A stretch of 64,000 bases of DNA, from contig JBOEGZ010000005.1 in assembly GCA_050633705.1 (NCBI GenBank), positions 244,208-308,207 on the forward strand, written 5' to 3'. Positions 9,234-16,754 of this stretch are shown here, in pieces. Below the pieces are notes generated by a model. It did no database searches. It was not told the DNA's origin and worked only from the letters and a program-made list of their open reading frames with translations. Numbering within the stretch: the stretch's first letter is position 1; each line of letters begins with the position of its first letter. The DNA comes from JAJFHI01 sp050633705. GTDB lineage: Bacteria > Pseudomonadota > Alphaproteobacteria > Rhizobiales > Hyphomicrobiaceae. The position numbers were made by a program, and so were the translations under genes.

Positions 9234-10028
9234 TCAAACGGCAACCGGTGCGCGAATGTGTGCATCTGGAGCGTAACCGACAATTTCGAAGTCATTGAAT
9301 TTAAAGTCGAAAATTGACGTAACCGCCGTGTTCATTTTCAAGGTCGGCAACGGTTTTGGCGTGCGGTTCAGCTGTAGCTCCGCCTGTTCTAGGTGGTTGA
9401 GATAGAGGTGCGCATCGCCAAGCGTGTGCACGAATGTGCCAGGCTTCAATCTCGTCACCTGTGCCATCATGTGGGTGAGAAGGGCGTATGATGCGATATT
9501 AAATGGTACACCTAAGAAGATGTCTGCTGAGCGTTGATAGAGCTGACAAGACAGCTTTCCTTGCGCAACATAAAATTGAAACAGACAATGACACGGGGCC
9601 AAAGCCATGTTTGGGAGATCGCCAGGATTCCAAGCTGACACAATCATGCGGCGGCTATCAGGGTCCCGGCGCAACGTCTCCACAACGTCTGCTATCTGGT
9701 CAATTGTTTGCCCATCAGGCGCTGACCAACTGCGCCATTGTTTGCCGTAAACTGGGCCCAATTCGCCCGCCTCATCAGCCCACTCATCCCAGATCGAAAC
9801 GCCGTTCTCTTTCAAATACCCAACATTGGTATCGCCAGCCAGAAACCAAAGCAGCTCGTGGATGATCGACTTTGTGTGCAACTTCTTCGTCGTCACCATC
9901 GGAAAACCATCGGCCAAGTCAAATCGCATCTGATGGCCAAAAACGCTGATGGTTCCTGTGCCCGTTCTATCGGATTTTTTGGCGCCCTCGTCACGAACCT
10001 GGCGCAAGAGTTCAAGATATTGCTGCAT
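9234..10028 (-). CDS. thyA: Thymidylate synthase
   Basis: Converts dUMP to dTMP using methylene-tetrahydrofolate. At 264 residues it has exactly the length of the E. coli enzyme, and the nucleophilic cysteine sits at residue 146 in MALAPCHCLFQFY. Other landmarks are the N-terminal DRTGTGTISVFG and the dUMP-binding QRSADIFLGVPFNIASYALL. First gene of the pair with folA. The ribosome site before ATG 10028 is weak. Confidence 0.97.
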   Translation of the reverse strand: MQQYLELLRQVRDEGAKKSDRTGTGTISVFGHQMRFDLADGFPMVTTKKLHTKSIIHELLWFLAGDTNVGYLKENGVSIWDEWADEAGELGPVYGKQWRSWSAPDGQTIDQIADVVETLRRDPDSRRMIVSAWNPGDLPNMALAPCHCLFQFYVAQGKLSCQLYQRSADIFLGVPFNIASYALLTHMMAQVTRLKPGTFVHTLGDAHLYLNHLEQAELQLNRTPKPLPTLKMNTAVTSIFDFKFNDFEIVGYAPDAHIRAPVAV

Positions 10029-10088
10029 GTTCGTTCATTAAACTGATTCCGCCCATTATCGCGACTCAACTGGCCAACTGATCGAACC

Positions 10089-10895
10089 TCAAAGTGCCGA
10101 CGAGGACGTTGGCAGCCAATCATTGTGCGCCGCAAGCCATAAACCAATGAGCACGATAGAGTTGTAAATGGCGTGTGCAGCAATTGTCACCCATAGACTT
10201 CCGGTTCGCCAGAGCAACCACGACAAAACCAATCCAACCAAAAAAACATCGATCAGTCCGTAAATCGAGTAGTGGAAATGGAGCACGGTCCAAGCGGAGT
10301 TTGTCAAAAGCGCCGTTCCGATTATTCCAAGGCGTGTTTTTGATAACGCCGAAAAAAGGAAACCGCGAAACAATAATTCTTCCGACAATGGCGCACCGAT
10401 CGCGACGGCAAGAGCCAGGACGATCCAGTTTTCACTATTTAAGGCTTGGGCAAAAGGGGCCAAGTCCTTCAAAATCGCCTCTTTGGCGAAAACAAAAACA
10501 ACAGCAGTATAGAACAACGATACCGCCAGCAGCACAATCACAGACTGAATGATCACGCCTCTTGGCACCGGGTGCAGCGCCAAAACCGTCTTCGGCCGGC
10601 CAGCATACATGTATGCAGCCAAAACTGTAAGCCCAATCGTTAGAGCCTGCTGCAGGCCAAACAAAATTTGCGTTTGCACATTAGAGAGCGATTGACTTCC
10701 AGTGACAATTTGAGGTTCCGATCCCGTCCGGGTCGTTTGCACTACTGCCAATACCAACAAAAATAAGTCGACCAACACCGACACCGAAAGAATTATGGCA
10801 ATAACCGCCAAGATAGCCGCAACGGGGGCCCATGGTGTTTCTGGCTCATATCGCGCCGGTCCATCTGTTAGGCTCGCGAAAAACCTGGGTGTCAT
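10089..10895 (-). CDS. CPBP/CAAX-type intramembrane protease (Abi family)
   Basis: A 268-residue multi-pass membrane protein with the three CPBP motifs: EELLFRG (the Glu-Glu and Arg of motif 1, about 170), HFHYSIYG (motif 2) and AAHAIYN (motif 3). Bacterial members are predicted glutamate-type intramembrane peptidases; substrates are mostly unknown. It stands divergently from the K+ channel gene with a short gap. The residues needed for catalysis in the family are present, so it is probably active. Confidence 0.88.
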   Translation of the reverse strand: MTPRFFASLTDGPARYEPETPWAPVAAILAVIAIILSVSVLVDLFLLVLAVVQTTRTGSEPQIVTGSQSLSNVQTQILFGLQQALTIGLTVLAAYMYAGRPKTVLALHPVPRGVIIQSVIVLLAVSLFYTAVVFVFAKEAILKDLAPFAQALNSENWIVLALAVAIGAPLSEELLFRGFLFSALSKTRLGIIGTALLTNSAWTVLHFHYSIYGLIDVFLVGLVLSWLLWRTGSLWVTIAAHAIYNSIVLIGLWLAAHNDWLPTSSSAL

Positions 10896-10961
10896 GTCGC
10901 CATACTTCCTTGTCTTGTGATAAGCGGTATTACAGAGTACCGGCTCTGGGGGAGAGAGATC

Positions 10962-11735
10962 GTGGCATTATCGAAGGAATATCTGCGTGGCCTGTACCAT
11001 GGCAAATCGCAAAACGCGCGTGCATTCCGCTTTGCACTGTTGGCATTTGATTGCGCATCTATCCTGTTCTTTATCGTTTCGTCGTCATCGTTGGAAGATG
11101 CCACCTGGATCTATGTTGTCGACGCCATTATCGCGGTGGGCATAATTGCCGACCTCGCCGCTCGGTTCTGGATATCCTACAATCCCAAGCGGATGTGGCT
11201 CGAATTTGCAACCTGGGCAGACATCATTGTTATCGCGACGTTACTGCTCCCTGCCATACTGCAAAGTTTCCTCTTTTTGCGCGTTCTGAGGGCTTTGCGC
11301 GTGTTGCGATCTTATCGTGTTCTCGCCGATCTTCGCGAAGACTTCCAATTTTTCCGGCGCAATGAAGACGTCATTCAAAGCGTTGTAAATCTTTTTGTCT
11401 TTATTTTTGTGATGACAGCGCTTGTTTACGTCGTGCAATCAAACATTAATCCGCAAATAACAAACTACGTCGACGCCCTCTATTTTACCGTCACAGCGCT
11501 GACGACGACAGGCTTTGGCGACATCACTCTACAGGGCACAAGCGGGCGCTTGTTATCCGTGGCGATCATGGTGTTTGGTGTTGCCTTGTTTTTGCGTCTT
11601 GTTCAAACCATCTTTCAGCCCAATCGCGTCTCTTATGAATGCCCGGATTGTGGCCTGAAAAGACACGATTCTGACGCTGTCCACTGCAAGCACTGCGGGC
11701 GCACGCTGAAAATCGAGACGGACGGCGCAGCATAG
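10962..11735 (+). CDS. Voltage-gated K+ channel-like ion transporter with C-terminal zinc ribbon
   Basis: Six transmembrane segments, with an S4-like helix (FLRVLRALRVLRSYRVL) carrying an arginine every third residue, and a pore loop with the K+ filter variant TTTGFGD. After the last helix the chain ends in a treble of paired cysteines (CPDCGL...CKHCG) that reads as a single zinc ribbon, replacing the RCK or cyclic-nucleotide domain of many bacterial channels. The frame opens at GTG 10917, only 21 bases from the divergent gene, but GTG 10962 is preceded by GGGGGAGAG and gives 257 residues; I prefer it. K+ selectivity is inferred from the filter. Confidence 0.85.
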   Translation: MALSKEYLRGLYHGKSQNARAFRFALLAFDCASILFFIVSSSSLEDATWIYVVDAIIAVGIIADLAARFWISYNPKRMWLEFATWADIIVIATLLLPAILQSFLFLRVLRALRVLRSYRVLADLREDFQFFRRNEDVIQSVVNLFVFIFVMTALVYVVQSNINPQITNYVDALYFTVTALTTTGFGDITLQGTSGRLLSVAIMVFGVALFLRLVQTIFQPNRVSYECPDCGLKRHDSDAVHCKHCGRTLKIETDGAA

Positions 11736-11772
11736 CGTTTTACAACAAAACATCCGCATGCGTACTTAATGC

Positions 11773-11804
11773 CAGCGCCTTATTGCGCTGAAGTCCTTTT
11801 TTTT
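11773..11804 (+). terminator. Intrinsic terminator after the channel gene
   Basis: Stem CAGCGC/GCGCTG (11773-11778 and 11785-11790) with a 6-base loop, then AAGTCC and a run of eight T. It ends just before the tmRNA gene. Confidence 0.7.
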
Positions 11805-11824
11805 CTTGAGCTCACGCCCTATAT

Positions 11825-12180
11825 CTGGGGAGCCGGATTCGTTCGGCTATGGTGATAAATGACTGTCGGAATAAGCCATTCGGACCCGGGGGCGGTACCC
11901 GGCGCCTCCACCAAGTGACCGTAGATACAGGCGAAAACATCGATAATGCGGTCAGTTGATGGGGGCGAAATAGGATCGACGAGGGTGTAAAGGGCACGTT
12001 TTTGCTCGGTATGGTTCCACCGTTATCGGACCATCAAAGTAGTTGCAAATGACAACTATGCTGAGGCTGCTGTCGCTGCGTAAGCGGTGCCAACACCTCA
12101 AATTAAGCCCTTGCCCCTAGCCGGGTAAGGCGCGGTTCGGAGGGCACCGGGCAACAGAAGCCCTCCACTTTAGGCCACAC
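11825..12180 (+). ncRNA. ssrA: tmRNA gene, circularly permuted (two-piece) form
   Basis: Rescues stalled ribosomes and tags the unfinished protein. The acceptor piece comes first and ends in CCTCCACCA at 11905-11913; its T stem CCGGG/CCCGG (11886-11890, 11898-11902) is perfect, with an unusual 7-base T loop. After a spacer of about 47 bases, the coding piece starts at GGGGGCG (11961-11967), which pairs with CGCCTCC (11903-11909) to give a 7-bp acceptor stem with the G3-U70 pair recognised by alanyl-tRNA synthetase. The conserved GGATCGACG follows. The tag frame is 12045-12083, GCA to GCG then TAA, encoding ANDNYAEAAVAA. The outer ends are approximate. This split layout is characteristic of alphaproteobacteria. 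Confidence 0.93.
12045..12083 (+). other. tmRNA-encoded proteolysis tag
   Basis: The resume codon GCA is followed by 11 codons and TAA; with the charged alanine the tag is A-ANDNYAEAAVAA. ANDNYAE is the usual alphaproteobacterial start of the tag and the segment bound by SspB; the final AA is the ClpX signal. Confidence 0.9.
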
Positions 12181-12366
12181 CCAGGCCGCGAAACCGTTTG
12201 CATAGGTTTGGCAATGACTGCTGGCTGGGCTAAGTATTGTGTAATGCGGGGTGCAATCCAGTTGGGGTGCTCGGCAGAAATTTCGTTGTTACGGCACAAC
12301 CGAGCACATCACAAACAACAATGTCGCTGACATTCCTTGTGATCATGAAAGACGGCGCACGACTGC

Positions 12367-13095
12367 ATGACTACCGAATCTATGATCGATTATGATGGCC
12401 TTGCGCAAAAAGCGATGCGTGGTGTCGTTCGCGATGTCCTTAAGCTCACGGCTGAAAACGGGCTTCCAGGCGACCACCATTTCTACATTTCCTTCGACAC
12501 GCAAGCACCTGGCGTGACGCTTTCTAAACGTCTGCGTGAACGATACCCACAAGAAATGACAATCGTCTTGCAGCATCGCTTCTGGGACTTGTTGATTGCC
12601 GACGACTACTTTGAGATCAAGTTGACCTTCGACACGATTCCGGAACGTTTGGTCGTCCCATTTGAATCTATCAAAGTCTTCTTTGATCCAAGCGTCCGTT
12701 ATGGCTTGCAATTCGAAGAGCCAGAAGTTGAAGGCCAATCGCTAGAACAAGCAATGGCCGCGATGGAAGACGATGTTCGAGACCAAACAACGGACCCGGA
12801 ACCGACAAAGTTGCCGCGCACGACGCGGTCCTCTTCACCCCGTAAAAATCGTGGCAAACAAAATGACGATGGCGCCAAGCCGCGCGATGAAGACGTCGAT
12901 GCGGCCAAAGATGGTGCCATAACGGCAAAAGCTTCACCCGAAAAACTTCCCGTTGCCAAAAAGGCCTTCGATACAAGCGATAAAGAGACGAGCGACAAAG
13001 AAGCTGATGGAACTGATAATGAACTCGTCGAAGCAGACGATGATGCGACCGGTGGTGCTGAAATCGTAAGCCTCGACGCATTCAGAAAAAAATAG
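12367..13095 (+). CDS. sspB: SspB, ClpXP adaptor for ssrA-tagged proteins
   Basis: Delivers tmRNA-tagged proteins to the ClpXP protease. The folded tag-binding domain is residues 1-120 (MIDYDGLAQKAMRGVVRDVL; HHFYISFDT; PERLVVPFESIKVFFDPSVRYGLQF). A charged flexible linker of about 100 residues rich in Lys, Asp and Ser follows, and the chain ends in EIVSLDAFRKK, the short ClpX-docking peptide of this family. At 242 residues the linker is somewhat long. ATG 12367 lies about 190 bases after the end of the tmRNA gene whose product it serves. Confidence 0.93.
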   Translation: MTTESMIDYDGLAQKAMRGVVRDVLKLTAENGLPGDHHFYISFDTQAPGVTLSKRLRERYPQEMTIVLQHRFWDLLIADDYFEIKLTFDTIPERLVVPFESIKVFFDPSVRYGLQFEEPEVEGQSLEQAMAAMEDDVRDQTTDPEPTKLPRTTRSSSPRKNRGKQNDDGAKPRDEDVDAAKDGAITAKASPEKLPVAKKAFDTSDKETSDKEADGTDNELVEADDDATGGAEIVSLDAFRKK

Positions 13096-13113
13096 AGCTT
13101 GCTGAAATAGCAT

Positions 13114-13156
13114 ACAAACAGGGCCCAAATGATCTGGTCATTTGGGCCCTGTTTGT
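13114..13156. terminator. Bidirectional terminator between sspB and the DUF2541-repeat gene
   Basis: Arms 13114-13132 and 13138-13156 form a perfect 19-bp stem with a 5-base loop. A-rich and T-rich ends flank the GC core on both sides, so it can stop transcription in either direction between convergent genes. Confidence 0.85.
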
Positions 13157-13183
13157 ATTTCAAGCGTTTGGCGACAAACGCGA

Positions 13184-14320
13184 CTAATTCGTTTGCAGCC
13201 CCCAAAGTTCGACAATGGCGCGGCCTTTAAAATTGAAAGTTGTTTGGTAGCGGAATTGGATACTTTTAATATACCTTTCACGACCCTTGAGATCAAATTG
13301 TTGAGAGGTATGTCCATCCCTCAATACGCCATTGACGGCGACGGTCTCGATACTACCATTTCCATATTGAACACGCATTTCAAACATCCGGATATCATGT
13401 TTTTTTGCTGAGATGCGGATTGCCTTGAAACGCCCTTTTGCGCGTCCAACAGGAAACACATCAACGTCGGACTTAAAGCGCTTCGCCGATTGCGAACCCA
13501 ACAAGACCCACTCTCGTTTAACGGCTTTCTTCTTCACCACCTTCGGCTTGGAAGCTCTTCGACGTCGGCGCGGCGCGGCATCATCAATGCGGCCAACAAC
13601 TGTCAAGCGCGCGGGACGACTGCGGCGCAAAGGCTTGATCACGACGTCAACGTTATCGACATATCGAGATTTCGCCTCAAACGATAGCGGAGGTGTAAAC
13701 TGTCCGTTTTGAAGCCTTCTGCCGATGCGATAAGCGCTTATTTCGCCATTGGCGAATGTAACTTCGATTTTCCTGACCAAAACGGGTTGTCCATCGACGC
13801 GCAACGCAATGCTTTCCAAGCGGCGATCGTTATCACGTAATGGCAATGTTATGCGTCGCTCTCCCTGTCGAATGCTGCGCGTGCCCAACAACACAACGGG
13901 AGGCTCAGCACGCTCCGCCAGAAACTCTATGCGCGCACGGCGCTTTTGGGGAATGGGTCTTAAACGAACGATGATTTTACGGATAAATCGAGAGTTCTTT
14001 CCTTTCAGCTTGATTGGCTCAATCACGAGCCCTTCATCAAACCATTTGCGCACGTAGACCCGTTGATATTGTCCGTTACCAAAAATAATTTCAACGTCGC
14101 GGATTTTAAGCGGGCGATCGAGAATCCTGACAGCAACTGCTTTGAACCGCCCCGCATTTCGACCGAGTTTAATTTCAATTTGCTCAACCCCACTGGCGAC
14201 ACGAGATGTCTCAATCCGTTCGAGTTGATAATCTGCATTTACCCCACGTTGTGCGGAGGCAGTCGAAAAAACGGCCCCAGTGAATAGAATCGCTATGGCG
14301 ATCAAGACAATGCGCTGCAT
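13184..14320 (-). CDS. Secreted protein of three tandem DUF2541-like repeats
   Basis: I prefer ATG 14320 (ribosome site GAGGAGG five bases ahead) over the more upstream open frame; this gives 378 residues beginning with a signal peptide that ends near ASA-Q. Three similar units follow (about 25-120, 120-220 and 265-378). Each contains a GRF/DRR-x-SI-R-I strand, a (F/Y)xNGxxxxxxV core (FGNGQYQRVYV, FANGEISAYRI, YGNGSIETVAV) and a closing RxIxxIxxxYR-like strand. The third, opening with REWVLLGSQ, is the best match to DUF2541. A Lys/Arg/Pro-rich linker (RRRRRASKPKVVKKK) joins units 2 and 3. Function unknown; probably a periplasmic or surface beta-sandwich protein. Confidence 0.7.
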   Translation of the reverse strand: MQRIVLIAIAILFTGAVFSTASAQRGVNADYQLERIETSRVASGVEQIEIKLGRNAGRFKAVAVRILDRPLKIRDVEIIFGNGQYQRVYVRKWFDEGLVIEPIKLKGKNSRFIRKIIVRLRPIPQKRRARIEFLAERAEPPVVLLGTRSIRQGERRITLPLRDNDRRLESIALRVDGQPVLVRKIEVTFANGEISAYRIGRRLQNGQFTPPLSFEAKSRYVDNVDVVIKPLRRSRPARLTVVGRIDDAAPRRRRRASKPKVVKKKAVKREWVLLGSQSAKRFKSDVDVFPVGRAKGRFKAIRISAKKHDIRMFEMRVQYGNGSIETVAVNGVLRDGHTSQQFDLKGRERYIKSIQFRYQTTFNFKGRAIVELWGLQTN

Positions 14321-14760
14321 CGAGTCCTCCTCGTTATTCGGCGATTTTATCATTTTTTGGTTTTCGCCGTCTTATGCTCATTTGAGATATCAGCTGTTCC
14401 TGTTCGAATTTGGCCCAAACTACACCGGTTTGAAGGCGACAATTACTTCGCCAATGCAGCAATCTGGCGCAGACCCAAGGGCAACCACCTATGCGCTCTC
14501 CACCCTGGAAAAATCCCAGCCAACAACCAAAAATGACACCAAGCCGAGACATGATGCAATCACGGTCCCGATTGTACTGTCTTGATCGGGCATGGTGAGG
14601 CTTGAACAAAATCCGCCAGCGTCAAATCTCCAGTGTCGAGCTCTTATGCCTAATCCTATAGTCAAGCATTTGGCCCCCTGCCCCTCCCACCAACTCCATG
14701 CTATAGCCCCCTCAAATCCACACTCTAGATTCCGGCACAACTCGCCGAAGGGGCAATGTC
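14321..14760. other. Divergent intergenic region upstream of fumC
   Basis: 440 bases between divergent genes. No convincing gene: the small frames here lack ribosome sites. It probably contains the promoters of fumC and of the minus-strand secreted protein, but no promoter stands out. Confidence 0.4.
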
Positions 14761-16161
14761 ATGACCGCAGACAAACCAACTTCCCGCACAGAAACCGATA
14801 CTTTTGGTCCGATTGAAGTCGACGCCAGTAAATATTGGGGAGCGCAGGCCCAACGCTCACTTGGAAATTTCAAGATCGGTTGGGAAAAACAACCTCAGCC
14901 TGTCATTAGGGCTCTTGGCATCGTGAAACGTGCTGCCGCTGAAACCAATATGGCGCTTGGCAAACTCGATGAAACTATCGGCAATGCCATTGTCGCAGTC
15001 GCTCAAGAAGTCATCGAAGGCAAGTTGGATGATCACTTTCCACTTGTCGTCTGGCAAACGGGTTCTGGGACGCAATCGAACATGAATTCCAATGAGGTGA
15101 TTTCCAATCGCGCCATTGAGATGCTTGGCGGTGAAATGGGCTCCAAAACGCCAGTCCACCCAAACGATCACTGCAATATGAGCCAATCATCCAATGATAC
15201 GTTCCCGACAGCGATGCATATTGCCTGTGTCGAAGAAGTCCATCATCGACTTCTTCCGGCACTGCAAAAGCTGCGCAATGCGCTCAATGACAAAGCGCAG
15301 TCTTGGACCGATATCATAAAGATTGGCCGCACTCATACTCAAGATGCAACGCCTTTGACGCTCGGCCAGGAGTTCTCCGGTTATACCCAACAGCTCGACA
15401 ATGGCATCGAGCGGATCGAGATGACGTTGCCAAAACTCATGCAGTTGGCCCAAGGGGGAACAGCAGTCGGAACCGGTCTGGCATCACCCAAAGGCTTTGC
15501 AGAAAAAGTTGCTGAACATATTGCTGCCATCACAGGATTACCTTTCACGACCGCGCCGAACAAATTCGAAGCCCTCGCCGCTCACGACGCAATGTTGATG
15601 ACACACGGTGCGATCACGACGGTCGCCATGAGTTGCTTTAAAATTGCAAACGACATTCGCTTTCTTGGCTCCGGACCACGATCCGGGCTCGGCGAACTGG
15701 CGCTGCCTGAAAACGAGCCGGGGTCATCGATTATGCCAGGCAAAGTGAACCCAACACAGTGCGAAGCCATGACACAAGTTTGCTGCCATATTCATGGTAA
15801 CAATGCCGGGCTTTCGTTTGCCGGAAGCCAAGGTCACTTCGAACTCAATGTCTACAACCCGATGATGGCCTACAACTTCTTGCAATCCGTCCGTTTGCTC
15901 GCTGATGCAGCAGTTTCGTTCACTGACAATTGCGTGGTTGGCATTGAACCGCGCCTTGAAAATATCGAAGCTGGGTTAAAAAATTCACTCATGCTGGTCA
16001 CACCGCTTAAAGAAAAATACGGCTACGACCGAGCGGCAAAAATCGCAAAGACAGCTCATAAAAACGGTACAACCCTGAGGGAAGAAGCAATTAAAGATGG
16101 CATCCCAGAACAGGACTTTGACAATATTGTTCGACCTGAAAAAATGATCTCGCCCAACTAG
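14761..16161 (+). CDS. fumC: Class II fumarate hydratase
   Basis: Interconverts fumarate and L-malate in the citric acid cycle; class II enzymes are iron-free homotetramers. The 466-residue chain has the family length and the signature GSSIMPGKVNPTQCE (about 320-334), plus the conserved GSGTQSNMNSNEV, SSNDTFPTAMHI and GRTHTQDATPLTLGQEFSGY segments. ATG 14761 follows AAGGGG at the right distance. It is followed by DUF4169 and RHH genes on the same strand, an association I know from other alphaproteobacteria. Confidence 0.97.
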   Translation: MTADKPTSRTETDTFGPIEVDASKYWGAQAQRSLGNFKIGWEKQPQPVIRALGIVKRAAAETNMALGKLDETIGNAIVAVAQEVIEGKLDDHFPLVVWQTGSGTQSNMNSNEVISNRAIEMLGGEMGSKTPVHPNDHCNMSQSSNDTFPTAMHIACVEEVHHRLLPALQKLRNALNDKAQSWTDIIKIGRTHTQDATPLTLGQEFSGYTQQLDNGIERIEMTLPKLMQLAQGGTAVGTGLASPKGFAEKVAEHIAAITGLPFTTAPNKFEALAAHDAMLMTHGAITTVAMSCFKIANDIRFLGSGPRSGLGELALPENEPGSSIMPGKVNPTQCEAMTQVCCHIHGNNAGLSFAGSQGHFELNVYNPMMAYNFLQSVRLLADAAVSFTDNCVVGIEPRLENIEAGLKNSLMLVTPLKEKYGYDRAAKIAKTAHKNGTTLREEAIKDGIPEQDFDNIVRPEKMISPN

Positions 16162-16279
16162 TTTAAAACTCTCTGTAAGACGGGCCGTAAATCATGACTT
16201 TGACAGACAAGAAAATGAACGGCGGACTGATTGAGTTTTTATTGTTCGCACGCCACAATCCATTAGGTACCAGCCAATC

Positions 16280-16495
16280 ATGTCAGCAGAAATCATAAAC
16301 TTACGTCGCGCACGCAAAGCAAAGCGCCGCCGCGACAGCGAAAACCAAGCCGCCGAAAACCGTGCGAAGTTCGGTCAGTCAAAAAATGATCAACACGCCA
16401 TCGAAGCAGAAAAAGTGGGCAATTCGTTAAACTTGGACGGTGCGAAAATTTCTCTCTCACCCCCTGACCACCAACAGACACCCAGCTCTGACTAG
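16280..16495 (+). CDS. DUF4169 family small protein
   Basis: A 71-residue, highly charged protein starting AEIINLRRARKAKRRRD, with NRAKFGQSKND further on; this is the DUF4169 pattern, otherwise uncharacterised. It lies 118 bases after fumC and 10 bases before the RHH gene. Confidence 0.8.
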   Translation: MSAEIINLRRARKAKRRRDSENQAAENRAKFGQSKNDQHAIEAEKVGNSLNLDGAKISLSPPDHQQTPSSD

Positions 16496-16505
16496 GGCAC
16501 AAGAA

Positions 16506-16754
16506 ATGTCCGAAAACCTCCGACCACAAAAACGTTCATTTTCCATTCGTGGGCACCGCACGTCTTTGTCGTTGGAAACCACTTTTTGGAACGCCTTAAA
16601 CCGCGCAGCACAAGAAGACGGTATCGCCGTCGCCGCTCTCGTCACTCGAATTGATGCCAACCGTGGTCGTGTTGGGCTTTCCAGCGCGATCCGCGTTTAC
16701 TTGTTTGATCGATTTTGCATTCAATCAAACTCAAGTGATGACCCCGCGGCCTGA
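16506..16754 (+). CDS. Ribbon-helix-helix protein
   Basis: An 82-residue protein whose core (KRSFSIRGHRTSLSLETTFWNALNRAAQEDGIAVAALVTRID) fits the ribbon-helix-helix (RHH_4-like) family: one DNA-contacting strand (TSLSLE) and two helices. Proteins of this group accompany fumC/DUF4169 in alphaproteobacteria. ATG 16506 follows GACTAGGGCACAAGAA; the frame is open upstream to 16440, overlapping DUF4169, but the later start fits the family. Its TGA (16752-16754) abuts the opposing TGA of the asmA-like gene. Probable DNA-binding regulator; target unknown. Confidence 0.78.
   Translation: MSENLRPQKRSFSIRGHRTSLSLETTFWNALNRAAQEDGIAVAALVTRIDANRGRVGLSSAIRVYLFDRFCIQSNSSDDPAA

Noticed and set aside
11812..12299. 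Short minus-strand frames opposite the tmRNA gene
   Set aside because: Both are shadows of the tmRNA and its downstream spacer.
14489..14740. 83-codon minus-strand open frame upstream of fumC
   Set aside because: No ribosome site; Cys/Trp-rich odd composition; overlaps the probable fumC promoter region.
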